Origin: Shewanella insulae
GTDB taxonomy: Bacteria > Pseudomonadota > Gammaproteobacteria > Enterobacterales > Shewanellaceae
Reading direction: 5' to 3'
NCBI RefSeq assembly: GCF_009831655.1
Contig: NZ_WRPA01000014.1
Coordinates: forward strand, 60,736-124,735
Length of the DNA stretch: 64,000 nt
Shown here piece by piece: positions 47,498-56,640 of the stretch (position 1 is its first letter; every line of letters starts with the position of its first letter). The notes under the pieces were generated by a model. It was not told where the DNA came from. It searched no databases and was given only the letters and a program-made list of their open reading frames with translations. The position numbers and the translations under genes were made by a program.

Positions 47498-48367
47498 ATG
47501 TTAAAGATCGAATTGCTAGAGAGCTTCATCGCCGTCGCGGAATCGGGCAACCTGTCGAAAGCCGCCGACAAGATCTGCCGCACCCAGTCGGCCCTCAGCC
47601 TGCAAATTAAGAAGCTCGAGGAGAGCGTGGGGCAGGAGCTGTTGATCAGAGACAACAAGGGCGTCACACTCACCGAGTCCGGTGAGACCCTGCTGAACTA
47701 CGCCTACAAGATGTTGCAGCTCAACTCGCAGGCGCTGGATGACCTCAAGGAATGTCAGAACCGTGAAATCATCCGTCTGGGCGTACCGACCGACTATATC
47801 AAGCGTTACCTCGGCAGCTGCCTGCTGGAGTTTATTCGCGAATTTACCTGTATCGAACTGGTGATCGACACAGATGTCAGCGGCAACCTGTATAAAAGAC
47901 TGCAGCAGGGAGAGTTCGACCTTATCGTCGCGACCCACTGGCAGCCACCGGCCAACGGTGAATTACTGTTTGAACGCAAGTTTCACTGGGTGGCAGCTAA
48001 AGAGGGTAATGCCCACAAACGCGAAACCATTCCCATGGCGCTCTACCCGGAAAACTGTCCGATACGGGCTCAGGTGTTTGCCAACCACCAGCTCACCATG
48101 AGGCCGATCAACGTATTGCTATCAACCCCGTCACCGCAGGCGCTGTGCATGGCGGTGGAGAACGATCTCACCATAGCTCCTATCGCCGAGTTCAGGATCA
48201 ACGACAGGATGCAGATTTTGGATCCAGTTGAACACCAGCTACCCGTACTGCCAGTGTTTAACGAGTCCCTCTATCTCAATCCCGATACCCAGACCGACGC
48301 GACCCAGCAGCTGATCACTCTGATCAAGGCCAACGTCAACAACCTAGCCGAGAGTTATCCCGGCTAA
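47498..48367 (+). CDS. LysR family transcriptional regulator
   Basis: The protein has 289 residues with a typical winged helix (ELLESFIAVAESGNLSKAADKICRTQSALSLQIKKLEESVG) and a substrate-binding-like effector domain. It is divergent from a TetR gene, with 121 bp between the starts, and lies next to the chemoreceptor of the DMSP island, ends converging. It may or may not belong to that system: no TGGAA-N4-TTCCA palindrome is found in its promoter region. Confidence 0.88.
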   Translation: MLKIELLESFIAVAESGNLSKAADKICRTQSALSLQIKKLEESVGQELLIRDNKGVTLTESGETLLNYAYKMLQLNSQALDDLKECQNREIIRLGVPTDYIKRYLGSCLLEFIREFTCIELVIDTDVSGNLYKRLQQGEFDLIVATHWQPPANGELLFERKFHWVAAKEGNAHKRETIPMALYPENCPIRAQVFANHQLTMRPINVLLSTPSPQALCMAVENDLTIAPIAEFRINDRMQILDPVEHQLPVLPVFNESLYLNPDTQTDATQQLITLIKANVNNLAESYPG

Positions 48368-48419
48368 GTCGCGGCGCACAATCACGGCTGTGCCAGTCGG
48401 CACAGCTGCTATACGCGAG

Positions 48420-50333
48420 TTAACCTAAGGTAAATTTATCCACTACTGCCAGCAGCTTCTGATTCGAGGCTGACAATTTAAGCGTCTCATCACGACTCGC
48501 CGAACCGCTATCTTCTAACACCACCACCATGTCGCGTATCTCGGCCATATTGCGACTCACCTCCGCCGACACCATGCTTTGCTCTTCAGCTGCGGTGGCA
48601 ATTTGAGTATTAAGATCGCTCACCGTCTCCACCGACTGAATAACCTCATCGAGATTGGTTGTCACATTGTTAGTCCAGTGATTGGTTTTCTCGCAGGTTT
48701 CCTTAGTTTGCACCATGGTAATGACAGTCGCATCGATCCCCTTGAGCAGCTGACTCAATGTTGATTCTATCTCAGCGGTGCTCGATTGAGTTCTGGCCGC
48801 CAGTGCCCTCACCTCATCGGCAACCACAGCAAATCCGCGCCCCTGTTCACCAGCCCTTGCGGCCTCTATGGCGGCATTTAACGCCAATAGGTTAGTCTGA
48901 TCGGCGATGTCGCCTATCACCTGCAATACCTTAGTGATCGTTGCTGCGTCATGGGCAATATTACTGATGCTACTCTCGGTCGCCTCGACATCTTCTATCA
49001 ATCGCTTAACCGTCTCACGAGTATTAGCCACTATCTGTTTGGTGTCATTGATCTGCGAACTTGCCAAGGTCGCCACCTGTGAACCCTGCGAGGTATTACC
49101 AGCCACATCGTTTGCCGTAGCGCTCATCTCCTCGACGGCGGCCACTATCTGCTCTGTCTCTTGCACATGCTTGCTCAGCACCTGGCTGTTAGCGTCCATC
49201 TGCCCCTGCAGCGCGACGATACTCCGCCCTATATCCTGCGAGTCGGCATACAGCTCCTTCACGATCCCCTCAAGATGCGCAATAAAACGGTTAACGCCGG
49301 CGGCTATATCACCGAGATCATCACGGCTATTTACTGGTAGCCTCATGGTGAGATCGGCTTGCCCTTGTGACAAACCTGTGACCACTTGCTTAAGTTGTAG
49401 GATTGGACGATACAGCCAATTCAGAATAAGTAGCACCAATATGCTACTGACCAATAACATGATGCCGGAATTGATCAAGGCCGCCTCTAGCGCCTCATCG
49501 ACCTTGGCATAAGCGATATCTTGATCGATATTAAGCACAAGAAACCACTTTTTCTTTCCCTGTAATAGCGGAATGACATGACTATAGAGCAGCAAGTCTT
49601 TGCCTGCTTCCTGATACGCTGAGGCGAATTCCTCCCGCGTCACCATCTCTTGTTCCAACAGCCCCCAGCCTTGCTGGCTCATCAGTTTACCCGCCTGTAA
49701 TTCTGTCATATTGGAGGCCAGCACCTTGCCCGCTTCATCTATGATGGCCGCCGATGCACCTGGAAAATTGATGCTACTGACTGTGTCCTCTAAGATCTCC
49801 AGGCCAATGTCTCCCGACAGCACACCATCTCCCACATCTGTGACTATGGAGATCACCGGGTTCCCGGTAACCATATCGACATAAATATCGGTCAATACCG
49901 CCTTGTCACTGTTTCTGGCCAACTGATACCAGCCCCGAGGGCGAGGATCATATTGACTGGGATCGGCAATGCCATTGTGCCAAATCGCATCATCGACTAC
50001 GCTGGCGTAGGAACTGCCATCTTCAAATCCCCAAAAGACCGAGTATAAAAGACTGTTCTCTTTGACCAGCCTAGCCAGCATCACATAGTCACCATTGAGT
50101 TGACCGCGCCTGTATTGTGCCGCTAGCGCATCAATACTATTGGCCTTGCTCATAAACCAATTCTGTATCCCTTCTGCCTCGAAGCGTGCCATGGTTTGCA
50201 GTTCACTGTTCACCTGTTCGACGGTGTTGGCCTTTAAACTGAGATAAGAGAATAGGTTAGACAGTGCCAAACACAAAGACACTAAGATGATCACCGACAG
50301 GGTGATGGTTTTCTTGAAACCGATGGTTTTCAT
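48420..50333 (-). CDS. Methyl-accepting chemotaxis protein with periplasmic Cache domain
   Basis: The protein has 637 residues: TM1 (about 9-30), a double-Cache-like periplasmic sensor (about 40-280; the motif [19 protein letters not shown] is typical of dCACHE), TM2 (about 286-306) and HAMP. The methyl-accepting region ends in the hairpin tip [20 protein letters not shown]. There is no CheR-binding NWETF tail. Its promoter carries the same palindrome as dddY and ardA, so it probably senses DMSP, acrylate or a related compound. The ligand is inferred. Confidence 0.93.
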   Translation of the reverse strand: MKTIGFKKTITLSVIILVSLCLALSNLFSYLSLKANTVEQVNSELQTMARFEAEGIQNWFMSKANSIDALAAQYRRGQLNGDYVMLARLVKENSLLYSVFWGFEDGSSYASVVDDAIWHNGIADPSQYDPRPRGWYQLARNSDKAVLTDIYVDMVTGNPVISIVTDVGDGVLSGDIGLEILEDTVSSINFPGASAAIIDEAGKVLASNMTELQAGKLMSQQGWGLLEQEMVTREEFASAYQEAGKDLLLYSHVIPLLQGKKKWFLVLNIDQDIAYAKVDEALEAALINSGIMLLVSSILVLLILNWLYRPILQLKQVVTGLSQGQADLTMRLPVNSRDDLGDIAAGVNRFIAHLEGIVKELYADSQDIGRSIVALQGQMDANSQVLSKHVQETEQIVAAVEEMSATANDVAGNTSQGSQVATLASSQINDTKQIVANTRETVKRLIEDVEATESSISNIAHDAATITKVLQVIGDIADQTNLLALNAAIEAARAGEQGRGFAVVADEVRALAARTQSSTAEIESTLSQLLKGIDATVITMVQTKETCEKTNHWTNNVTTNLDEVIQSVETVSDLNTQIATAAEEQSMVSAEVSRNMAEIRDMVVVLEDSGSASRDETLKLSASNQKLLAVVDKFTLG

Positions 50334-50385
50334 TGCAGGGCTAAGCTCATCATTAGGGCAAATTAACTGACGCCTACTTTATCGA

Positions 50386-50399
50386 CGGAACCCATTCCA
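50386..50399. promoter_or_regulatory. Island palindrome, copy 1 (chemoreceptor promoter)
   Basis: CGGAACCCATTCCA is a GGAA-N4-TTCC dyad, 52 bp upstream of the chemoreceptor start. Confidence 0.65.
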
Positions 50400-50463
50400 A
50401 GCTGTGACTCTGACTGCCGATTAGAGCTTAATCGATTAAAATCAGATACTTTTATTGCTAGAA

Positions 50464-50493
50464 AAAAATGCCAACCCTAAGGTTGGCATTTTT
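50464..50493. terminator. Terminator after the outer-membrane barrel gene
   Basis: A 13-bp perfect stem (AAAAATGCCAACC/GGTTGGCATTTTT) with a CTAA loop. It has T runs on both strands and lies downstream of the barrel gene on the minus strand. Confidence 0.9.
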
Positions 50494-50548
50494 AATGACA
50501 GAGATACTGACTATCGCTTCACGCTTCTAAGCGCTGTTGCGTTAATGC

Positions 50549-51676
50549 TTAGAAGTAGTAACCAAAGTTGATGTTGATACGCTTGTCCCAACTGTCACCC
50601 ACTTCTGGCAGACCCACATGGCCGTTGTCACGAGTCGAGGCATACATATTTTTACCTACAATGAAATCGACCATGGTATAGGTAGCCCCTGCTGCGATGG
50701 CGCAACCTGTGACGTTCTGATAGCTGGTGTCATAGCCGTCATCGGCCACATCCGGAGTCACCATGCCGAAATCATTATAAAACTTCAGGCTACCCCAATC
50801 GGTCGCTATCGTCTTGGCAAGGTTAACGCTATAGGCCTGGGCCTTAGCCGCAATCTCATATTGCCAGTTGTAGGCCGCCACGGCGATCTTGTTGCTATCT
50901 ACGGCATCTGCCGCGTCATATTCATACTGCATCGCCTGCAGTTGTAGGTTCCAGCCTTTGTAGCTGCTATCCATATGAATTGCAACGGCATAACGGTCGC
51001 CATTGTTGCCCGTCTTATTGTTGTAGATCTGACCATATTCGACAGAGGCGCCAAACAAGGTCCTGCCACCTTCGTAGCTCATCTCATAGGTTTGACGAAG
51101 GTTTAGCTGGTTAGTCTCTTCGTTGTTGTACTCGGTACCATTCACTACACCGCTATAGAGATCGGTTGAGTAGCGATCGGTGCGGCCGGCGCCGTATTCG
51201 GCATTCTTGTAGAAGGCCATCTCTGTGCCCCAGGCACCACTGGAATATACCCCTTTAACACCCAGATCATAGTCATCCTCGAAGCCCAGGTAGTAAGGCA
51301 CGCCAAACCAGAAGCTGTTAGAGATGAAGCCAGGATTACCGAAGGGCACCTGGTTCACACCAAACTGGATCTGCCACTCGGGATTAAGATCATAAAAACC
51401 ATAACCGTAACGCAGCGCCTGCCAGCCATCGAAGAAACGATATTCGCTCGCTAAGCCCCACTCACCGAGTTTGCCGTTAAACTTGATCGCCGCCATGTCG
51501 AAGGCAAAGTCGCCCCCCTTGTCTTTCGAGCTCTCACTGTAATCTTTATAGGCGTAGTTCACCCTGACAGTCCCAGAAACATCGATACCGTCTTCTTGTT
51601 CTTGTGCCTGGGCCACTCCCGCCAAGGCCAGGGGCAGCAGCGCCGCCACGAGAGATACATTAAACTTCTTCATCAT
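50549..51676 (-). CDS. Outer-membrane beta-barrel protein (porin-like)
   Basis: The protein has 375 residues with a signal peptide (about 1-24). Alternating aromatic and polar strands follow, ending in the FGYYF terminal aromatic typical of outer-membrane barrels. GVNQVPFGNPGF and FDMAAIKFNGKLGEWGLASEYRF resemble the phosphate-selective/OprO-type porin family. It follows dddY by 111 bp on the same strand, so it likely forms the outer-membrane entry route for DMSP or exit for products. The terminator at 50464 ends the unit. Confidence 0.8.
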   Translation of the reverse strand: MMKKFNVSLVAALLPLALAGVAQAQEQEDGIDVSGTVRVNYAYKDYSESSKDKGGDFAFDMAAIKFNGKLGEWGLASEYRFFDGWQALRYGYGFYDLNPEWQIQFGVNQVPFGNPGFISNSFWFGVPYYLGFEDDYDLGVKGVYSSGAWGTEMAFYKNAEYGAGRTDRYSTDLYSGVVNGTEYNNEETNQLNLRQTYEMSYEGGRTLFGASVEYGQIYNNKTGNNGDRYAVAIHMDSSYKGWNLQLQAMQYEYDAADAVDSNKIAVAAYNWQYEIAAKAQAYSVNLAKTIATDWGSLKFYNDFGMVTPDVADDGYDTSYQNVTGCAIAAGATYTMVDFIVGKNMYASTRDNGHVGLPEVGDSWDKRININFGYYF

Positions 51677-51787
51677 TTCACCCTTTATTGTTAATTGCCG
51701 TGCAACAAGGCCGCACGGCGAGCCTGGCCATATGCTTGGCCTTACTTAAGCTGTACTAGGTTTTACTGCGCTGTATTTAAGCTATCG

Positions 51788-53032
51788 TTACCACTTCAAA
51801 TGGGTCAGGTCGCACTGAATAACCTCATCCTTGTTCGCCGGTGTGCCGGGGTTTTTAGCCGATTCACACAGTAGCGTGGTGCCGTAATCGTTACGCTTAT
51901 CGTGGGCGTTACTTCTGGCCCAGACGGAGACGATAGCCCTCTCTTCAGGCTTGGCCTCGCAGCTGCCGTCGACATCGAAGGCATGTATGGTGTTTTGATG
52001 GAAATAGAGCAGTGGATCTTGCTGATAGCTACCGGCGAGCCACTGGGTATGGCCGTTATGCTGTGCGGCATCAAACTGCACCCTGCGCATCTTGTCGTCT
52101 TCTTTGACTGTGGTAAGCAGAGGCGAGTCTGCACGTACGGCAAAGCTCTTAAACTGATTGGTGCACGCGGGGACGCGCATGTTGTAGTAGATCTCAGAGA
52201 TGGCGTGATTATGGTAAGGGTAGAGGGTATCGACAGACTGTACCGTCATGCCCACTTCTGCCCCCACCTTCTCGCCATTGATCTCATCGATGCGCAGCAG
52301 CCCCCAATGACCGAAGATCTCGGCGTAGGCATAGCCACCGCGAATATTGTTGAAGTTCTTGTCGTTACGCTTGCTCTCTTCGGCGTACATAGGGAACCAG
52401 CCCGCTGCCGCCCAAAGGTTTGGTAGCGCGTTGGCGCTGATATCATAAGGGAAGGCCGACGGCATCTTCACCTCATCGCCGGTAACCATCTTGGCGAAGT
52501 TTTTAGTGAAAGTTTTACCCAGCTTCTGTACCTCCTTGTTGGTCACCTTGGTCTTGAAAAACTCGTCGAAGGTTGTGCGCTTAAAGTGCTGGGCCACGGG
52601 CGAATGCTTGGTGAGCTCGCCACCGGGATTGTAAATCCAATTGACCTCTTCACGGGCACCGAAACACTGCTTGGCCTTGTCTGGGTTATTGATCACCTGG
52701 TAGATGTTTTTCACCATCAGCTTCATGTCGCGACGATCCATGATGCAGATCTTCTGGCCGCCCTGGGTCGAGTCGACCATGGCCTCGTCTGAGTTCAGAC
52801 AGTGACTGTTTTCGCCATTGGTCAAGGCCACGGCATAGGCCTTGAGATAGGTCAGGGTCTCGTCCCACAGCATGTCGACATACTTCTGATCCGCCTTGGT
52901 GTGCTTGACCGGTTCTCCCAGACATTTGAACTCGGCATTGTCGATATCCTGCTGGTCAAGGAAGTCTGGGAGGCTCGCCGCCATCGCACCATTGGCCGAT
53001 AACAAAGACAACGCAATAATGGTCTTTTTCAT
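51788..53032 (-). CDS. dddY: Periplasmic DMSP lyase, DddY type
   Basis: DddY cleaves dimethylsulfoniopropionate to dimethyl sulfide and acrylate in the periplasm. The protein has 414 residues, the usual DddY length, with a Sec signal (about 1-19). The cupin metal site is LYPYHNHAISEIYYNM: His274, His276 and Glu280 with the H-x-H-x3-E spacing, and Tyr282/283, the expected catalytic base. His345 or His350 in YFHQNTIHAFD provides the fourth ligand. The neighbours (acrylate reductase-like flavoprotein and cytochrome, AcuI-like enzyme) support the call. A palindrome lies 60 bp upstream. Confidence 0.85.
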   Translation of the reverse strand: MKKTIIALSLLSANGAMAASLPDFLDQQDIDNAEFKCLGEPVKHTKADQKYVDMLWDETLTYLKAYAVALTNGENSHCLNSDEAMVDSTQGGQKICIMDRRDMKLMVKNIYQVINNPDKAKQCFGAREEVNWIYNPGGELTKHSPVAQHFKRTTFDEFFKTKVTNKEVQKLGKTFTKNFAKMVTGDEVKMPSAFPYDISANALPNLWAAAGWFPMYAEESKRNDKNFNNIRGGYAYAEIFGHWGLLRIDEINGEKVGAEVGMTVQSVDTLYPYHNHAISEIYYNMRVPACTNQFKSFAVRADSPLLTTVKEDDKMRRVQFDAAQHNGHTQWLAGSYQQDPLLYFHQNTIHAFDVDGSCEAKPEERAIVSVWARSNAHDKRNDYGTTLLCESAKNPGTPANKDEVIQCDLTHLKW

Positions 53033-53091
53033 TCATCTCATCCTTATTTACATATTATTTTTTCACCACTTACTGAGCGGCATAATATGCT

Positions 53092-53105
53092 TGGAATCCG
53101 TTCCA
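53092..53105. promoter_or_regulatory. Island palindrome, copy 2 (dddY promoter)
   Basis: TGGAATCCGTTCCA, within the 16-bp dyad TTGGAA-TCCG-TTCCAA, lies 59 bp upstream of dddY in the 392-bp gap 53033-53424. The gap has no gene. Confidence 0.7.
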
Positions 53106-53214
53106 AAAATGTAATCAGCACATATTTGCAACAATTTGAGCGCGTAAATGACAACCCAGTTCACATATTAGCTAACAGGATGTTTATAAAGAGAATTATC
53201 AAGATAATGCGGCA

Positions 53215-53248
53215 TAAAAAAGCCCCTTGGTCATGTCTACCAAAGGGC
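53215..53248 (-). terminator. Terminator downstream of the tetraheme cytochrome gene
   Basis: Read on the minus strand, GCCCTTTGGT and ACCAAGGGGC pair with one mismatch around a seven-base loop and are followed by six T residues. It lies 177 bp after the cytochrome stop and before the dddY promoter. Confidence 0.7.
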
Positions 53249-53424
53249 ATATGAAGCGAAACGGTTAACGGTAAATTGTCTTTGCAGGGATAATAAAACT
53301 GTCAATGTCGCTAAAAATTTTTCCACAAGCCAAGGGGAATGCGCCAGCGCTTGTGGCCCCCGAGAGGGGGAGAGCTAAGATGGGGAGAAGACCCATGATG
53401 GCCATGGGCCTCTCTTAGAGGAAG

Positions 53425-53778
53425 TTACTCCTTATGCTTGTCAAACTTAAAGGTGTGACAGTTGCTGCATAAAGGTTTCTTCGACTCGTGTTCGCCGTGA
53501 CATTCCTGACAAGGCAGGTCTTTACCATAGTGAAGGTTGTTGTGTGGGTTCTGCCACTTGTCCTCTTCGCTACGGGCCGTCTGCTCGGCCAGATCGTCGA
53601 CATCATGGCATTGTAGGCAGGCCTGATCCGACGGGAACTGCTTGATGCCATTGTCATGACACACCTTACAATCTTTGCCGATCACCTCTTTGTGCCAGGC
53701 ACGTTGCTCAATCGCCTGGGCCGACAGACTCACTAAGCCACCTAAGACCAGCGCGAGTACAATATTTACCTTTTTCAT
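53425..53778 (-). CDS. ardB: Periplasmic tetraheme cytochrome c, ArdB-like
   Basis: The protein has 117 residues from the ATG at 53778, preceded by AGAGGAA; the frame is open 25 codons further up. It has a Sec signal (about 1-22) and four haem motifs CKVCH, CLQCH, CQECH and CSNCH, as in the haem domain of Shewanella flavocytochrome c3. It is 26 bp after the flavoprotein gene, so the two likely form a two-subunit flavocytochrome c that receives electrons from CymA. The name follows the acrylate reductase ArdAB described in S. woodyi; specificity is inferred. Confidence 0.82.
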   Translation of the reverse strand: MKKVNIVLALVLGGLVSLSAQAIEQRAWHKEVIGKDCKVCHDNGIKQFPSDQACLQCHDVDDLAEQTARSEEDKWQNPHNNLHYGKDLPCQECHGEHESKKPLCSNCHTFKFDKHKE

Positions 53779-53804
53779 TATTGATTCCTCTTTATTACCG
53801 GTCA

Positions 53805-55325
53805 TTAAGCTTTCATGATGCTGCGAGCAGCCGTCATACCCATCACCATACACTCAGGAATTGAGCAGCTACCCAGGCGGCTGACGCCGTGGATACCACC
53901 ACACACCTCGCCGGCTGCGTACAGACCTGGAATCGACTTACCGGTAAAGCTGTCTTTCACCTCTGCCTTGGTATTGACCTGAACGCCACCCTGACAGTAG
54001 TGCACTTTTGGCCATAGGCGAACCACGGTAAATGGCGCCTCGATATACTTGCCTTTCGCCTTGGTCATATTCTTGCCGAACTGCTTATCTTCACCACTCT
54101 TCACATAGCCGTTGTACTCTTCAATCTGCGCCTTAAGCGGCTTCAGAGGTACATCGAAGTGTTTCGCCAGCTCTTCGATGGTGTCGAACTTCCAGCCCAC
54201 GTTATACTTGATCACCTTCTTGGTGTTCGGATGCTTCTTAGAGTCCTTGTAGCTGGTGATCAGAATTGGAGGCAGCGCGTTCCCCTTCTCGTCACGGCAT
54301 GCCAGCTCGGCATCGGCACGTGTCTTACGGTCGGCAATCTCATTCATGAAACGCTTACCCGTCAGGCGGTTAATCGCCATCGAGTGCGGGAAGTTGTAGA
54401 TAGAGTAATTAGACACATAGCCGAAGCCACCTTCGTCTGGCGACGCCCAAGGGCCAGACTGAATGTGTGCCAGATGCACGGGAATCGCCCCCAAACGGAA
54501 CATCTCATACATGCCTTCACCTGTGGCACCCGGGGCATTGGTGCAACCCACCTCAGAGGTGAGGGTCGGATCCTGCGCCATACGCAGATCCACATTTTGA
54601 GCAAAGCCACCGGTGGCCATGATCACACCACGCTTGGCACGGATCTTCAGCACCTTACCCGGCTGGTCTTCGCCGAAGTGATAGTTCTCACGCATTTTAA
54701 CGCCGACCACTTCGCCTTTTTCACCCACCAAGAAACCTTCAAACTTAGAACGGTTGTGGGTGTGTACGCCAAGCTTCTTACACTCTTTATAGAGTGGCTG
54801 GGTGATCCCGGCGCCACAGCTTACAGTCGTCTGGTAGGTACGTGCCACCGAATGACCACCAAGCTGTTGCAGGTAAGGATGGAATTCGGCACCGGCATCC
54901 ATGGTCATCTGCAATGCCTCGACGGCGTGTGATGCCACATGACGCAGCAGGGCTTCGTCGGCTATACCACGGCCAGATTTGAGCTGGTCCGACACCATAC
55001 GATCGACGGAGTCTTCGACGCCCTCTTTCTTCTGCATCGGCGTACCCGGCGCCGCAAACAGACCACCATTAATGGCTGAGTTACCGCCAAAGTAAGACAT
55101 CTTCTCGAAGATATGGACATCTTTCGCGCCCTGGCGTGTCGCCTCGATGGCGGCCGCCAGGCCGGCAAAGCCAGAGCCAATAATCAGTACTTCGACTTCT
55201 TTATCCCATTTCACACCGTCAGCTTTCTCGGAAACTGCCATCGCAGGCGCGGCCATTGCGATACCCGCAGCGGCTCCCATACCCTTGATGAAATTACGGC
55301 GTCCTAGCAGATCTACATTGCTCAT
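53805..55325 (-). CDS. ardA: Tat-exported flavoprotein, acrylate reductase subunit ArdA-like
   Basis: The protein has 506 residues of the fumarate/urocanate reductase FAD family. It has a twin-arginine signal GRRNFIKGM (Arg9-Arg10) and an FAD-binding GSGFAGLAAAIEA at about 50-62. Active-site segments are FMNEIADRKTRADAE (Arg near 333), KVHYCQGGVQVN (His442) and GIHGVSRLGS (Arg483). No haem or FMN-binding domain is fused; the tetraheme partner is the next gene. The dddY gene beside it makes acrylate the likely substrate, reduced to propionate in the periplasm. Urocanate or another enoate is the main alternative. Confidence 0.82.
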   Translation of the reverse strand: MSNVDLLGRRNFIKGMGAAAGIAMAAPAMAVSEKADGVKWDKEVEVLIIGSGFAGLAAAIEATRQGAKDVHIFEKMSYFGGNSAINGGLFAAPGTPMQKKEGVEDSVDRMVSDQLKSGRGIADEALLRHVASHAVEALQMTMDAGAEFHPYLQQLGGHSVARTYQTTVSCGAGITQPLYKECKKLGVHTHNRSKFEGFLVGEKGEVVGVKMRENYHFGEDQPGKVLKIRAKRGVIMATGGFAQNVDLRMAQDPTLTSEVGCTNAPGATGEGMYEMFRLGAIPVHLAHIQSGPWASPDEGGFGYVSNYSIYNFPHSMAINRLTGKRFMNEIADRKTRADAELACRDEKGNALPPILITSYKDSKKHPNTKKVIKYNVGWKFDTIEELAKHFDVPLKPLKAQIEEYNGYVKSGEDKQFGKNMTKAKGKYIEAPFTVVRLWPKVHYCQGGVQVNTKAEVKDSFTGKSIPGLYAAGEVCGGIHGVSRLGSCSIPECMVMGMTAARSIMKA

Positions 55326-55370
55326 CTGTTATCACCCTTTTTGTTTTATTTGACGGTGACATCTTAGGAC

Positions 55371-55384
55371 TGGAACAGGTTCCA
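55371..55384. promoter_or_regulatory. Island palindrome, copy 3 (ardA promoter)
   Basis: TGGAACAGGTTCCA lies 45 bp upstream of ardA, in the 304-bp region (55326-55629) shared with the divergent LysR gene. Confidence 0.7.
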
Positions 55385-55486
55385 AAACGGGAGTTGATCA
55401 GCACTTGGTTTGAAAACAACTTGCTAACATAACCAAATTTGTAGCCAGCTCAAAAATCACACAGAAATACTACTTTGTGAGTATTT

Positions 55487-55500
55487 TGGAAGGAATTCCA
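55487..55500. promoter_or_regulatory. Island palindrome, copy 4 (ardA/LysR intergenic)
   Basis: TGGAAGGAATTCCA, within a longer dyad TTTGGAA-GG-AATTCCAAAG, lies about 160 bp before ardA and 130 bp before the LysR start. It may serve either gene. Confidence 0.7.
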
Positions 55501-55629
55501 AAGCATGACACCATGACCCATAGTCCTCCAGGCGAAGTGAGACTTGGCTCAACGGCAATATAAAAAGTCAGGCAAGATGTGGCCCACACTGGTAAGTTAG
55601 GCCTTATGTAGATCTACCTCAGCCGACCT

Positions 55630-56559
55630 ATGGAACTCGAAGATATCTATCGACAGGACTTAAGCCTATTAATCGCCCTGCAAGTCTTAGTCGAGGAGCG
55701 TAGCGTCACCCGCGCCGCCAAACGGCTACACTTGAGCCAGTCAGCCACCAGCCGCATTTTGGGACGCCTGCGGCAAATGTTGGATGACCCGCTGTTTTCT
55801 CGGGTAGGTCAGCAACTTGTGCCGACTCAGTATGCCTTGGACTGCTACCGCCGGCTTCAGGGGCCTACCAACGAACTACTCACCCTGTTGACGCCAAATG
55901 CTTTCGTTCCCAGCCAGTGCCGACAAACCTTTACCCTGGCGGCCACCGACTTTGCCATTCAGGGGCTCTTGCCCTTCATCCTGCCGGAGATCTATCGTCA
56001 GGCTCCAAATATCAGGCTGAATATCCTACCGGTACAGCACCAGGCGCTCGCCTCCCAGCTCAGTCTTCAGGGGGTAGATATGGCTATCTGCCGCGCCTTG
56101 GGTCAGGTGTCACCACTTGCCAGCACGCCACTGGGTCGGGTCGGTGTCAGCTGCCTGGTCTCCAGCTATCATCCGGTGGCGGATCGCCCATTAACCCTCA
56201 CGGATTACCTGCACTATCCCCACGCCACCATCGCCATCAGCGACGGGGTTAAGGCGATCGTCGATGCGGCTATCGCCCAGCATCCGCCTCGGCACGAGTG
56301 TCTACGCACCGCGCATCTAGACAGTGCCCTGGCCCTACTGTCGATTCATCCCCTCATTATTACACTGCCCGAGGGACTGGCCGAGATGGCCGCCGCCCGT
56401 CACCGCCTCAGGGTCAAACCCCTCCCCTTCGAGATCGCCGCGCTCAACTACAGCCTGTTCTGGCATTCACGCTGCGAACTGGATAAGGCTCAGGCCTGGT
56501 TACGGGGCAAGATCACCGAACTCATCAGGCCGCTGCTTGGCCAGCAAGGAATGGCCTAG
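55630..56559 (+). CDS. LysR family regulator, candidate regulator of the DMSP/acrylate island
   Basis: The protein has 309 residues. Winged-helix part (SLLIALQVLVEERSVTRAAKRLHLSQSATSRILGRLRQML) and effector domain are of the NodD/PcaQ-like branch by pattern. It is divergent from ardAB and flanked by two copies of the island palindrome, and it lies upstream of the convergent acuI-like gene. This makes it the best candidate for the island regulator, though the palindrome is not a standard T-N11-A LysR box. Confidence 0.85.
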   Translation: MELEDIYRQDLSLLIALQVLVEERSVTRAAKRLHLSQSATSRILGRLRQMLDDPLFSRVGQQLVPTQYALDCYRRLQGPTNELLTLLTPNAFVPSQCRQTFTLAATDFAIQGLLPFILPEIYRQAPNIRLNILPVQHQALASQLSLQGVDMAICRALGQVSPLASTPLGRVGVSCLVSSYHPVADRPLTLTDYLHYPHATIAISDGVKAIVDAAIAQHPPRHECLRTAHLDSALALLSIHPLIITLPEGLAEMAAARHRLRVKPLPFEIAALNYSLFWHSRCELDKAQAWLRGKITELIRPLLGQQGMA

Positions 56560-56597
56560 CCCTCACCACGGCAAGGCCACGGCCTGCGAGCAGGCAA

Positions 56598-56621
56598 AAA
56601 AAAGTGGCCTAATGGCCACTT
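56598..56621. terminator. Terminator between the LysR and acuI-like genes
   Basis: A stem AAGTGGCC/GGCCACTT with a TAAT loop. On the minus strand it is followed by eight or more T residues, so it chiefly ends the acuI-like gene. Confidence 0.85.
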
Positions 56622-56640
56622 CTATCGCTGAGAGTAACGG

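Noticed and set aside
53805..55325. The flavoprotein as a fumarate reductase (FccA)
   Set aside because: It lacks the fused haem domain, has a Tat signal and sits beside a DMSP lyase gene, so an acrylate-type enoate reductase fits better.
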